A stretch of DNA of 42,105 nt, from the NCBI GenBank assembly GCA_002790095.1, contig PFUL01000016.1:1-42105 (forward strand). The letters are read 5' to 3'. The stretch's first letter is position 1; each line of letters starts with the position of its first letter. This DNA comes from Elusimicrobia bacterium CG_4_9_14_3_um_filter_62_55 (lineage in GTDB: Bacteria > Elusimicrobiota > Elusimicrobia > UBA1565). Both the position numbers and the translations under genes were made by a program. Below, piece after piece: positions 1 through 7,885 of the stretch. Below the pieces are notes generated by a model. The model was given only the letters and a program-made list of their open reading frames with translations, was not told the DNA's origin and searched no databases.

Positions 1-24
1 GCGCGGCGCGCCCCTCCCGTTAAA

Positions 25-48
25 TTTATCTAGAAAAATAGATAAACT
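25..48 (+). promoter_or_regulatory. Inverted repeat overlapping a -10 box, probable operator of the XRE regulator
   Basis: A perfect 8-base inverted repeat (TTTATCTA at 25-32, TAGATAAA at 39-46) with a 6-base spacer lies just upstream of the regulator start at 57. Its right arm overlaps a TANNNT-type -10 box (TAAACT, 43-48). A dyad on the -10 directly upstream of a helix-turn-helix gene suggests autoregulation; that step is inference. Confidence 0.5.
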
Positions 49-56
49 TTTAAGGC

Positions 57-428
57 ATGGGAAAACTCCACGCATTGCCGCTGCGATTGAGACGAGCGCT
101 GAACAAGCTCACGCTCTTCGCCCGCGACGCTCCTGCGGAAGCTGCGCGGACCGCGCCGGGACAACTCCTTTGGGCCGCGCGCGTGAAAATCGGAATGAGC
201 CAAACGGAAGCGGCAGAGCGAGCGGGCATGGCGCAAACGCATTGGCATGCGCTCGAGTCGGGAAAGACGGACGCTCGCCTGTCCACTTGGGAGCGCGCGT
301 TTAAAGCGCTCGAGTGCCAAGTGCTGATTCTCCCGAAACCGCGCCGTCACCTCGGGGAATGGCGCGCCCGCCGAATCCTCGAGGGGATATACGCCGCCAA
401 GAGCGTCCCCACCGAATCGGGGGATTAA
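57..428 (+). CDS. XRE-family helix-turn-helix transcriptional regulator
   Basis: 123 aa. A Cro/C1-type helix-turn-helix occupies about residues 35-90, with the typical pattern GMSQTEAAERAG, then a recognition helix and LESGKTDARLSTWERAFKAL. The N-terminal 30 residues are basic and the C-terminal tail is short and basic, with no sensor domain. It probably binds DNA as a dimer. The start is chosen because the inverted repeat and -10 box lie directly upstream. It is followed without a gap by a small membrane protein gene (TAAATG junction), so the two are probably cotranscribed. It could act as the antitoxin-like or repressor half of a pair, but the partner shows no recognisable toxin fold. Confidence 0.85.
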   Translation: MGKLHALPLRLRRALNKLTLFARDAPAEAARTAPGQLLWAARVKIGMSQTEAAERAGMAQTHWHALESGKTDARLSTWERAFKALECQVLILPKPRRHLGEWRARRILEGIYAAKSVPTESGD

Positions 429-878
429 ATGGCCGACGCGATCTTCGAATACGTCGATAAGAACGAAAAGACCCACAGGGTCGACGACATCTACAAGGTC
501 CCGGAAGAATACCGGGGAAACGTCCTCGTGATCGGCGTCGAGGAACAACCCAAGAAAGACGGGAAGGACACGACGACCGGCCAGCAGGCCGAGGGCGGGA
601 TTGATTTCGGCGGTTTTGATCTCCATAACTTCAATCCGCCGAAGTCGTCCTACGTCGTTCTCATCGCCGCGATCCTCTTCCTCCGGTCGAAAAACTACCT
701 GTTTAAATGCGTGCTCGGCGGCTCGATCTGCCTGTGGGGCGTCTACTACGGCGGGCAATGGTTCGCCCAATCGGAATTCATGAAGACAAGCGTGGATCAG
801 ATGGCCGAGGACGGCAGAAAAAATCCGCTGATCAACCGGGACAAGCCGAAGAAGCCCGCGCGCGCCGCCGCGCGATAA
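429..878 (+). CDS. Small membrane protein of unknown function
   Basis: 149 aa, family not recognised. The N-terminal 75 residues are hydrophilic (MADAIFEYVDKNEKTHRVDD) and look cytoplasmic. Residues about 76-118 hold two closely spaced hydrophobic segments (YVVLIAAILFL and LGGSICLWGVYYGG), likely a membrane hairpin. The last 30 residues are very basic and Lys/Pro/Ala-rich. Its ATG abuts the stop of the XRE gene, so it is probably translated from the same message. The 3' end overlaps the 3' end of the opposing glycosyltransferase gene by 47 bases. Confidence 0.7.
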   Translation: MADAIFEYVDKNEKTHRVDDIYKVPEEYRGNVLVIGVEEQPKKDGKDTTTGQQAEGGIDFGGFDLHNFNPPKSSYVVLIAAILFLRSKNYLFKCVLGGSICLWGVYYGGQWFAQSEFMKTSVDQMAEDGRKNPLINRDKPKKPARAAAR

Positions 879-2040
879 GCAGCAGAGACAGCGTCGCGAG
901 CAGATAGACGCTCGCGACGAATCCCCGCCCGCCGGGGAAGTCCAGCACAAAGCGCATCACGACCGTCCCCGCCAGCACGGTGAGCGCGGCCCGGGAGAAT
1001 TCCCCTTCTTCGGGGAACGCGACGGACATCGCGGCGAGTAGTCCGGGGATCGCCCACAACGCCTCGGAACCGTGCGTGTAGGGCTGAACCCAAACCGCGA
1101 AGGCGACCGTCAGTAGGGACTTCTCCTCCCAGCGCAAACGCGACCGCCAAAGCAGAACCGCTCCCGCGGCGAAGGCGACGGCAGAAGCGGTCCGGAACGC
1201 GCCGAAAGGGCCCGTCGCGGGGAGAACGCCGATCCAAGGCTCTTCGCGCAGGAAAAGCGCGATCCGGTAGGCGCCCGCGGCCAAGCTTTGATTCCCGGAA
1301 TACAGGACCGTCCCTCCGATTTCGAAAATGCGCGAGACATAGTCCCCCACTTCCGAAAGAGGGCGAAACCCCAACGCATAGACCGCGTACACCGCCGCGT
1401 TGAGTCCCGCGGAGACGGCGAGCGCGATCCATTTGCGTCCCGCGGCGAGACAGGCGGCCGAAACCAACCACCATTGGGGCTGTACGCCCAAAAGCGCCAG
1501 CGCCGCCCCGCCGGATTTCTGCTTGCCCCGGGACACGAGGGCGATCCCGCCGATACAAGCGGCCAAGGTCATCCACACGACGCGATGAGTCCAAAAGGCG
1601 TTGTCGGCCGCGGGAGAGGCGAACAGAATCGCCGGCGCCAGCAGAATCGGAGGCCCGTAGCGGTCCCGTCCGAGCAGGGAAAAGAGCAAAAGCGCGAACA
1701 CGACAAGCGCGGAGGACCACACCCGGTAGGCGAGCAGCGGATTGCCGGGAAGGAGCGCGAAGGGCGCAAACACAAACGCCATCTGCGGAGGATACAGCCA
1801 GGCGTGCTCTTTGGAAGGGAACGGATTCTCCCCGCCGAGCAAAGGACGCAATCGGGCTTGGTAGGCTTCAGGGTCGTAGGGGTTTTCCCCCGCCCAATAC
1901 GCGCCGGTTCCCGCGTAGTAATACACGAAGTCCTCAGGAGAAACGTTTCTTAAAGACCGGGCGCCTTGGAAAGAGAAGTACCCGGTCACGGCGACGCCGA
2001 TGACCCAGCACGAAATCCAGAACCCTCCGAGGCTCTTCAC
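832..2040 (-). CDS. Polytopic membrane glycosyltransferase of the GT87 / DUF2029 type
   Basis: 402 aa with roughly ten hydrophobic segments. The first periplasmic loop has the layout of GT-C enzymes using polyprenyl-phosphate sugars: an acidic stretch after TM1 (SPEDFVYYYAGTGAYWAG), then NPYDPEAY and the WLYPPQMAF motif typical of DUF2029/GT87 proteins. The likely role is transfer of a lipid-linked sugar to an envelope glycan; acceptor unknown. The start is GTG at 2040, preceded by AAGGCG and a TATCAT -10. It is transcribed divergently from a second GT-C-like protein, suggesting a shared envelope task. The C-terminal tail is basic and overlaps the neighbouring gene tail to tail. Confidence 0.7.
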   Translation of the reverse strand: MKSLGGFWISCWVIGVAVTGYFSFQGARSLRNVSPEDFVYYYAGTGAYWAGENPYDPEAYQARLRPLLGGENPFPSKEHAWLYPPQMAFVFAPFALLPGNPLLAYRVWSSALVVFALLLFSLLGRDRYGPPILLAPAILFASPAADNAFWTHRVVWMTLAACIGGIALVSRGKQKSGGAALALLGVQPQWWLVSAACLAAGRKWIALAVSAGLNAAVYAVYALGFRPLSEVGDYVSRIFEIGGTVLYSGNQSLAAGAYRIALFLREEPWIGVLPATGPFGAFRTASAVAFAAGAVLLWRSRLRWEEKSLLTVAFAVWVQPYTHGSEALWAIPGLLAAMSVAFPEEGEFSRAALTVLAGTVVMRFVLDFPGGRGFVASVYLLATLSLLLIARRRARASSACPG

Positions 2041-2067
2041 CGCCTTAGCTTATGATAAATTGAACGG
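2041..2067. promoter_or_regulatory. Compact bidirectional promoter
   Basis: Only 27 bases separate two divergent GTG starts. The near-palindrome TTATGATAA (about 2050-2058) can be read as a -10 box in both directions: TATGAT on plus and TATCAT on minus. A second plus-strand candidate, TAAATT, ends six bases before the GTG at 2068, matching the leaderless spacing seen elsewhere in the window. Confidence 0.45.
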
Positions 2068-3687
2068 GTGAACCGACCGAGCGTTATCGCGAGGAAGTGC
2101 CGCATCCGCACGCTGTTGGGAAGCGGTCGACTCGGCAGCGCCCTAACCGCGTTCGCGGTCGTCGCGATCCTCTTCGGCGTCCTCCAGAAGATTGCCTTCA
2201 CGGGCGGCCAGAGCTTCGAATTCTGCCACTACGGGGAGATCGGGCGCCGCTTCTCCGCGGGAGAGGGCTACCGGACCGGCGTTTTCTTTCCCGCGGAAAT
2301 CGCCGTTCTCGACGCTCGAAAATCCGCGCCCGTCACGGGGCCCGGCCCCGTGCTCTCCCGTTTCCCGCTGCACGCGGCGTTGGTCGCGCTCTCGGTCAAG
2401 GCGTTCGGAGCGCGCGACGGGGCGGTGCTCGCCGTTCAAGGCTTTGAACTGGCTTCGGCCGCGGCGGTCGCCGCGTTCGTATTTTTCCCCTTGGCCGGCG
2501 GCTGGGGGGCGCTCGCCGCGGCGCTGCTCTTCGCGCTCAGCCCATCGGTGCTGCGCGGCTTCGCGTTCTGGGGCTATCCCGACGCGCTGTTCGCCGCGCT
2601 GCTGCTCGCGTTTAACGACGCTTGGCTGCGCAATCGCTCCGCCCGTCTCTTGGGCGCGCTCGCCGGCCTCGCGTGGCTTGCCCGTCCGAACTTTCTGCTC
2701 TTTCTTCCGGTCTACGCGCTGCACGCTTGGAGGCGCGCGCCTCGCAGCGAGGAGACCTTTCTCTATTTCGGCCGCGCCGCGATCGCGCTGTTGATGGTGG
2801 TCTTTCCGTACTGCGTCTATCAGCTTTTCTTCGCGGGTTCGCTGCTTAATCCCAACTTCATCTGGAATCTGGCCGACGGCATTCTCGTCGAGCGGCCCGG
2901 CTGGCATTATTTCCGGATTTTTTCCCTCGGGGATTTCGGGTTCGCGCACGCTTTGCCGCTGCTGGTGAAGGGGGTCTCGGGACTTCTGCGAACGCTCGGC
3001 GCGATTCCCACACTGTGGCAGATGTCGCTGCTGCTCCCCTTCGCCGTGTTGGGCTTTTACCGCTGCCGGGAAGCGCGCGGATGGTTCCGGCTCAACGGCG
3101 CGCTGCTCGCGCTGCAGATCGCCGTGTTCTCGTTTTTGCGTCAGGAGAATCTCGGCGGAGTCGCGGCCGGACGGTATTACCTGTGGTTCGCGCCGACGCT
3201 GGCGCTCGCAGCCGTTCTCGGAGTCCGGGAACTCGCCGCCCGATTCCATCGGGAGCGCGAGGCGCTCGCCGCGCTTGTCCTCGCCGCCGGAATCGTTTAC
3301 GCCTTTTATTTCCGGATGCCAGACCCGGGCTTTGGACACCCCGCGGGGCATCCGAGAAACTGGCCGGAAATCGCGGCGCTGCGGGCCTCCGGCAACGACA
3401 CCTTCGTCGCGACGAATATCCCGGCGCATCTGGGCTGGTACGCCGGAAAGCGCGCCGTGCTGGTTCCCGATTCGGAAGAGGGGTTCGAGCGCTTGATGAA
3501 GGCCGTCCCGGTCGGCTCGGTTTTTCTCTCGACCTTGCGCATCGGAGAACTCCCGGTGCTTCCGTTTTGGCTGGAACTGCTCAAGGACAAGGGGAAGACC
3601 GATTCCTTCTGTAAAAACCACGGTTTCCGCATCCTGCACGCCGACCCCTCCGGCCTGCTGCTGATCCGTTCCGTTGCCCAGCCTTAA
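2068..3687 (+). CDS. GT-C type (ArnT/PMT-like, GT39/GT83) membrane glycosyltransferase
   Basis: 539 aa with about eleven hydrophobic segments and a soluble C-terminal part (about residues 440-539). Recognisable features are an early periplasmic loop (GEGYRTGVFFPAE), long Ala/Leu-rich TM helices, the stretch ALLFALSPSVLRGFAFWGYPD and an Arg-Pro-Asn element (LARPNFLLFLPVYAL) common in dolichyl/polyprenyl-phosphate mannosyltransferase-like proteins. The probable role is glycosylation of an envelope lipid, protein or polysaccharide; substrate unknown. The start is GTG, supported by the short divergent promoter region. The stop codon overlaps that of the convergent PfkB kinase gene by four bases (TTAA). 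Confidence 0.65.
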   Translation: MNRPSVIARKCRIRTLLGSGRLGSALTAFAVVAILFGVLQKIAFTGGQSFEFCHYGEIGRRFSAGEGYRTGVFFPAEIAVLDARKSAPVTGPGPVLSRFPLHAALVALSVKAFGARDGAVLAVQGFELASAAAVAAFVFFPLAGGWGALAAALLFALSPSVLRGFAFWGYPDALFAALLLAFNDAWLRNRSARLLGALAGLAWLARPNFLLFLPVYALHAWRRAPRSEETFLYFGRAAIALLMVVFPYCVYQLFFAGSLLNPNFIWNLADGILVERPGWHYFRIFSLGDFGFAHALPLLVKGVSGLLRTLGAIPTLWQMSLLLPFAVLGFYRCREARGWFRLNGALLALQIAVFSFLRQENLGGVAAGRYYLWFAPTLALAAVLGVRELAARFHREREALAALVLAAGIVYAFYFRMPDPGFGHPAGHPRNWPEIAALRASGNDTFVATNIPAHLGWYAGKRAVLVPDSEEGFERLMKAVPVGSVFLSTLRIGELPVLPFWLELLKDKGKTDSFCKNHGFRILHADPSGLLLIRSVAQP

Positions 3688-4496
3688 AGTGCTTCCAAAT
3701 CCGCCCGCGAGAGTTCGGCGGGACCGGGCGCGCGGACGGCGGCCGAGCCGCAGAGGTTCGCGAGCTTCAGCGAACGCTCCAGAGACCAGCCCTCGGAAAG
3801 CCCGAACGCGAAACCGGCGAAGAACGAGTCCCCCGCCCCGGTCGGGTCGACCGCCTCGACCGGGTAGCCGGCGACCTTTAACTCCCGGTCCTTCCCATAG
3901 TACACGCAGCCCTTTCGTTCCAGCGTGACGATCACGCCGACGCTTCGGCGAAGCGCTTCAATGTCGAGAAATTTCGATTCCTCTTCGTTGGCCTTCAGGA
4001 AATTCAGACGGCTCGCGGTCTCCGCGAACCCGGTTTCGGACAACGGAAGCAGACGCACCCGCCCTCTCTCATCGATCGCGCGAAGCAGCCCCTGCGCGTC
4101 GGCCATGAGGATCTCCGAACGATCGCGCATCGCCGCGAAGGTCTCCGGGAGAATCTCCCCGGCGACCGCGCAGGCCAGCGACAACTCGGAGCGCTCGGGA
4201 AGTTCCTCCGGTCGAATCGGCGCGCACAGCGCGTCGAACGACTCCTTGCGCGCTCCCTCGCGGTAATCATCAACGCAGGAGGTCGTCCGGCGCCCTTCGG
4301 CCACCCGAGCGGGCCGCGCCGCCGCGCCCTCGTAGGCGAAATCCTCGCCGACCTTCGCGAGCACCTCGAAATCGGCGTCCAGCGCCGCCAGCACTGCTCC
4401 GATAAAAAACGAGGAGCCGCCCGCCCAACGATGAGTTCCGCGCCGGGTATGAACGGTGTCGTGACAGTAGTTTCCCACGACAAGAAGTCTCGCCAT
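3684..4496 (-). CDS. PfkB-family carbohydrate (ribokinase-like) kinase
   Basis: 270 aa, short for the family (usually about 300). The N-terminal strand MARLLVVGNYCHD is followed by the substrate glycine pair WAGGSSFFIGAVLAAL. The C-terminal signature VDPTGAGDSFFAGFAFG (about 216-232) carries the anion-hole GAGD with catalytic Asp223. It should phosphorylate a sugar, sugar derivative or nucleoside in the cytoplasm with ATP; substrate not predictable. No ribosome binding site is obvious. TAGGCT lies six bases before the ATG, compatible with a leaderless start. It is monocistronic and convergent with the glycosyltransferase gene. Confidence 0.85.
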   Translation of the reverse strand: MARLLVVGNYCHDTVHTRRGTHRWAGGSSFFIGAVLAALDADFEVLAKVGEDFAYEGAAARPARVAEGRRTTSCVDDYREGARKESFDALCAPIRPEELPERSELSLACAVAGEILPETFAAMRDRSEILMADAQGLLRAIDERGRVRLLPLSETGFAETASRLNFLKANEEESKFLDIEALRRSVGVIVTLERKGCVYYGKDRELKVAGYPVEAVDPTGAGDSFFAGFAFGLSEGWSLERSLKLANLCGSAAVRAPGPAELSRADLEAL

Positions 4497-4526
4497 CAGG
4501 AAAGCCTACCCTAATAGAGGCCGGGC

Positions 4527-4561
4527 TTGACACTCCCATAGAGGACGCCTACTCTTACCGG
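4527..4561 (+). promoter_or_regulatory. Sigma70-like leaderless promoter
   Basis: TTGACA at 4527-4532, a 17-base spacer, TACTCT at 4550-4555, then exactly six bases before the ATG at 4562. The predicted transcription start therefore falls on the A of the ATG. This is the only one of the six-base-spacing promoters here with a perfect -35 box. Confidence 0.7.
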
Positions 4562-5782
4562 ATGGACGTCCTCATCTTCGACGACGACCCCGCCCAAGCG
4601 GAACTCCTGACCGAAGCGCTGCGCGGCAAGGGGTACAGCACCGAACAACACTACAACGGACAAAACGCCCTTCTCGAAATCAAGCGCCAACGCCCCCGCC
4701 TGGTCGTCGTCGACGTCATGATGCCCATGATCGACGGCCTGACGGTCTGCCGCTCGGTGAAAACCAACCCCGAAACGTCCTCGATCCACGTCGTGATCAC
4801 CTCGGGGAAGCGCTACAAGCAAGTCCAAGACGAGGCCTTTTTGTGCGGCGCCGCGGCTTTTTTCGGGAAACCGATCGATTTGGGAGGGTTTCGGGCCAAG
4901 ATCGCCCAACTCATCGGCGCACCGGGCGCGCCGACCGCCGGCCCCGCGCTCACCCCGCGCCCCGCCGCGTCGATGGGGAAGATCTGGGGCGCCGTTTCCT
5001 CGGGAGACCGCCCGCAGCTTTCGCTGCCGACCAGCTGCGTATCGGTGGACCTCGGGCCGCACCTGCTCATCCTGGACGCCGGAACGGGAATGCGGCCGTT
5101 GGTCGCGAACAAGCAAAAGCCGATCGAAAAGCAGCTCTGGCTGCTCCTCTCAAACTATCAACCGGACCGGATCGCGGGTCTGGAGCACCTGAACCGCGCG
5201 TTCGGCGAGGCGTACACGATCAATATCGTCGGACCCAACGATCACCGGGAACCGCTGCAGCAAATCCTCAACCGGGGGCTCTATAAGGGCGGCGCTCCCC
5301 GCGCCGCGATCCAGGTTTTCGCGGTCTCGGAATCGAAGTTCAATTTGTGGGCCGGCGTGCGGGCCTCGGCGATCTTCACGCTGAATCCGCGCACGGCGCT
5401 CGCGTACCGGATCGATTTTCAAGGCCGGGGCATCGTCTACTGTCCGGACAACGAGTATCCGCTGGTCGATGATCCGATCTCCGACGACTTTCGGATCAGA
5501 TTCAAGTCCTTCGCGCACGGCGCCGAAGTGCTGATCCACGACGCCCGCTACCTGGACGCCGACTTCCCGACCTACAAGGACCGAGGCCATTCCTGCCCGA
5601 AAGCCGCGGTTCGCGCGGCGACGGACGCGGGGGTGCGCAAGCTGATCCTCTTCAACGCGGATTCCCGCTACGGAAGCGAGCATCTGGGCTCCGCGCTGGC
5701 GGAACTGCGCGGACGGCTGATCGCCGAAGGCAATCCGCTGGAGATCGACTTCGCCGTCGCCGGTTCCTCGTTTTTCGCCTAG
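4562..5782 (+). CDS. Response regulator receiver fused to a metallo-beta-lactamase-fold domain with degenerate metal site
   Basis: 406 aa. Residues 1-118 form a receiver domain with acidic cluster Asp7-Asp9, phospho-acceptor Asp51 (VVVDVMMP) and Lys103 (GKP). A Pro/Ala linker leads to a metallo-beta-lactamase-type domain (about 140-406) resembling the cyclic-nucleotide phosphodiesterase-like group. Where active members have S/T-H-x-H-x-D-H, this one reads SNYQPDR (197-203): three of four ligands are changed to Asn, Gln and Arg. The later GHS element is retained (His343), and the usual Phe-His appears as Phe-Asn (364-365). It is probably a phosphorylation-controlled binding or allosteric domain rather than a hydrolase. 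It is monocistronic. Confidence 0.8.
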   Translation: MDVLIFDDDPAQAELLTEALRGKGYSTEQHYNGQNALLEIKRQRPRLVVVDVMMPMIDGLTVCRSVKTNPETSSIHVVITSGKRYKQVQDEAFLCGAAAFFGKPIDLGGFRAKIAQLIGAPGAPTAGPALTPRPAASMGKIWGAVSSGDRPQLSLPTSCVSVDLGPHLLILDAGTGMRPLVANKQKPIEKQLWLLLSNYQPDRIAGLEHLNRAFGEAYTINIVGPNDHREPLQQILNRGLYKGGAPRAAIQVFAVSESKFNLWAGVRASAIFTLNPRTALAYRIDFQGRGIVYCPDNEYPLVDDPISDDFRIRFKSFAHGAEVLIHDARYLDADFPTYKDRGHSCPKAAVRAATDAGVRKLILFNADSRYGSEHLGSALAELRGRLIAEGNPLEIDFAVAGSSFFA

Positions 5783-5799
5783 ACCGGCAGGTTTCCCTC

Positions 5800-5818
5800 T
5801 CGCGAGGCTCCCTCGCGA
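5800..5818 (+). terminator. Short GC-rich hairpin after the receiver-MBL gene
   Basis: TCGCGAGG (5800-5807), a 3-base loop and CCTCGCGA (5811-5818) form a perfect 8-bp stem 18 bases after the stop codon. No T-run follows, so it may be an mRNA-stabilising hairpin rather than an intrinsic terminator. The rest of 5783-5989 shows no gene; TATCAT about 21 bases before 5990 is a possible -10. Confidence 0.4.
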
Positions 5819-5989
5819 TCATTCCCGAACGGTAGCCGCCGGAGTTCGGGGCGTCAAGGAGGGCCCAGACCCCGAGGGGACCGATGGCCTAGGCGCGCAG
5901 TGTTGACGGTGATCAACCGGGCGCATTGGCGGTCGTCATACCTCCCATAGACCCCTTCCGCGTATCATAGAGGCACGACAAAAACGACC

Positions 5990-6847
5990 ATGAAAACTAA
6001 ATTTTCCCTCTTTCTCGGACTTCTTCTCAGCGCCTCCTCCGCCTTCGCGGGCGAGTTCAACCTGCTCGGCGACCTCGGCCGCCTCGGCGGGCTTTTTGAC
6101 GGCAAGCGGGCCGATATTCTCGAAGTGTCCCCCCCGCCGACCATGCCCGCGCCGAACACCGGCGATTGGGGAGTTCCCAGCATTCAAGGCGTCCCGATCG
6201 AAGCGTTAAACAAGCATCGCGACGTCTTCAAAGAGATTCAATCCTGCGAGGCGGTCGACTTCATGTACTTCCGCCAGCCGTCCGCCGCCGAAGCCATCGG
6301 AAGCCTTTCCGACTGCTTGAGCGCCCTTTCGAAACGCTACGGCGTCGCGATCACGGCCGCGGAAGGAAGGACCGGCATCGTCCTCATGGTCAGCGGACTC
6401 ATCCCTCCGGGAAGCACCGTAAAATCCGATCTTGCGACGGCGCTGCAGCTTCGCAACGGGAAACTCTTCGGCATCCCCTCGGCGCTGCTCGACCTGGAGC
6501 GTCCCGCGTCCGACCGGCAGACCAGTTCGCTTCAGCCGATCGTCGATCGCTGTCCGAACTCCCCCCGTTCCGTGGCCGACGCCGCCGCGTTCGTGGAGGC
6601 CTTCGGGAAATGCGTGCGGGAAGCCAAGGGAATTTCCATCACCGCGATGCGCGCCGACGAGAAGGATGGGACGCTCGTTCTAATTTACAGCCGGGACCCG
6701 AAGCATCTGATCCGTGAGATGAACGGCGTCGTTCGCGTTCTCACCGAGAACGGCGTCACCCGGCTGCGCGTCCAGGCCCAAAGCGAGTTCCTGACCGACG
6801 GCATGCTCGATAACGGGCTCGGCCTCCCCGTCGCGCTTTCCCGCTGA
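5990..6847 (+). CDS. Secreted protein with two Cys-containing repeats, unknown function
   Basis: 285 aa, family not recognised. A clear Sec signal peptide (KTKFSLFLGLLLSASSAFA) predicts cleavage after about residue 20. The mature part contains two similar units. Unit 1 has Cys86 and Cys109, then GVAITAAEGRTGIVLMVSG. Unit 2 has Cys188 and Cys208, then GISITAMRADEKDGTLVLIYS. Each pairs an Ala-rich helix flanked by two cysteines with a beta segment, suggesting an internal duplication and one disulfide per unit in the periplasm. It lies 45 bases upstream of pta on the same strand, but no functional link is evident. Confidence 0.75.
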   Translation: MKTKFSLFLGLLLSASSAFAGEFNLLGDLGRLGGLFDGKRADILEVSPPPTMPAPNTGDWGVPSIQGVPIEALNKHRDVFKEIQSCEAVDFMYFRQPSAAEAIGSLSDCLSALSKRYGVAITAAEGRTGIVLMVSGLIPPGSTVKSDLATALQLRNGKLFGIPSALLDLERPASDRQTSSLQPIVDRCPNSPRSVADAAAFVEAFGKCVREAKGISITAMRADEKDGTLVLIYSRDPKHLIREMNGVVRVLTENGVTRLRVQAQSEFLTDGMLDNGLGLPVALSR

Positions 6848-6892
6848 CGAACCCGCGATAAGTTTGTTAGCGTCTCCTCAGCAGGAGGAGCT

Positions 6893-7867
6893 ATGGCCGA
6901 AGACATCATCAAGCGTCTGCGCGACGCCGCGAAAAGGAACCCCCGAAAAATCGTTCTTCCTGAGGGAGCCGACAAACGCACTCTCGAAGCCGCCGCGATC
7001 CTTAAACGGGAAAAAATCGCGGAGCCGATCGTTTTAGGCACGGAACCCGTCGACGGCGTGACCGTCATCGACCCCGCCTCCGACTCGCGCAGGGAACTTT
7101 ACGCCGAGAGCTTCTACGAAAAGCGCAAGCATAAGGGAATCGAAAAAGCCGACGCGCTGAAACTGATGGACGACCCGATCCATTTCGGCACGATGATGCT
7201 GCACCACGACCACGTCGACGGTTTTCTTGCCGGCGCGGCGCACGCGACCGGGGACACGATCCGACCCGCGCTTCAGATCATCAAACCCGCTCCCGGCGTA
7301 CGCGCGATCTCGAGTTTTTTCATCATGGTCGTCCCCAACTGCTCGTACGGGGACAACGGCGTCATCCTGATGGGAGACTGCGCGATCAACCCGGCGCCGC
7401 CGCCGGCGAAGCTCGCGCTGATCGCGATTTCGACCGCGAAGATGGCCAAAGCCCTGTGCGGGATGGAGCCGCGCGTCGCGATGCTCTCGTTCTCGACGCT
7501 GGGTTCCGCCGAACACGAAAGCGTCGACAAGGTCCGGGAAGCGGTCCGCATCGCCAAGGAGAGGGCGCCGGAACTCGCGATCGACGGAGAAATGCAGGCC
7601 GACGCCGCGCTCGTTCCCGAAATCGGCGGGAGAAAAGCCCCCGAGAGCCGGGTGGCCGGCAAGGCCAACGTTTTGATCTTCCCGGATCTCCAGAGCGCGA
7701 ACATCGGCTACAAACTGGTGCAGCGGCTCGCGGGCGCAGAGGCGATCGGACCCATCCTTCAGGGATTCGCGAAACCGGTCAACGACTTGAGCCGCGGGGC
7801 GTCGGTCGACGACATCGTCAATCTCGCGGCGGTCACCGGCCTCCAGGCCGACGACTCGCTGCGCTGA
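6893..7867 (+). CDS. pta: Phosphate acetyltransferase (phosphotransacetylase)
   Basis: 324 aa, the length of a single-domain Pta. It interconverts acetyl-CoA and acetyl phosphate in the cytoplasm. Family hallmarks: KIVLPEGADKRTLEAAAIL at the N-terminus, VDGFLAGAAHATGDTIRPAL in the first half, NPAPPPAKLALIAISTAKMA, LSFSTLGSAEHESVDKVREA, DGEMQADAALVPEI, and NVLIFPDLQSANIGYKLVQR near the C-terminus. A strong Shine-Dalgarno (AGGAGGAG, 6883-6890) precedes the ATG; the upstream CTCCT (6874-6878) could pair with AGGAG and partly mask it. No acetate kinase gene is adjacent, so its partner must lie elsewhere. Phosphate butyryltransferase is a less likely alternative. Confidence 0.93.
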   Translation: MAEDIIKRLRDAAKRNPRKIVLPEGADKRTLEAAAILKREKIAEPIVLGTEPVDGVTVIDPASDSRRELYAESFYEKRKHKGIEKADALKLMDDPIHFGTMMLHHDHVDGFLAGAAHATGDTIRPALQIIKPAPGVRAISSFFIMVVPNCSYGDNGVILMGDCAINPAPPPAKLALIAISTAKMAKALCGMEPRVAMLSFSTLGSAEHESVDKVREAVRIAKERAPELAIDGEMQADAALVPEIGGRKAPESRVAGKANVLIFPDLQSANIGYKLVQRLAGAEAIGPILQGFAKPVNDLSRGASVDDIVNLAAVTGLQADDSLR

Positions 7868-7885
7868 CGGGGGACAAAGGGCTCG

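Noticed and set aside
57-878. XRE plus membrane protein as a toxin-antitoxin pair
   Set aside because: The second protein has no known toxin motif, and the order alone is not enough.
2143-3639. 498-codon minus-strand frame opposite the second glycosyltransferase
   Set aside because: Shadow frame with very high Arg/Glu content; the plus-strand frame encodes a coherent membrane protein.
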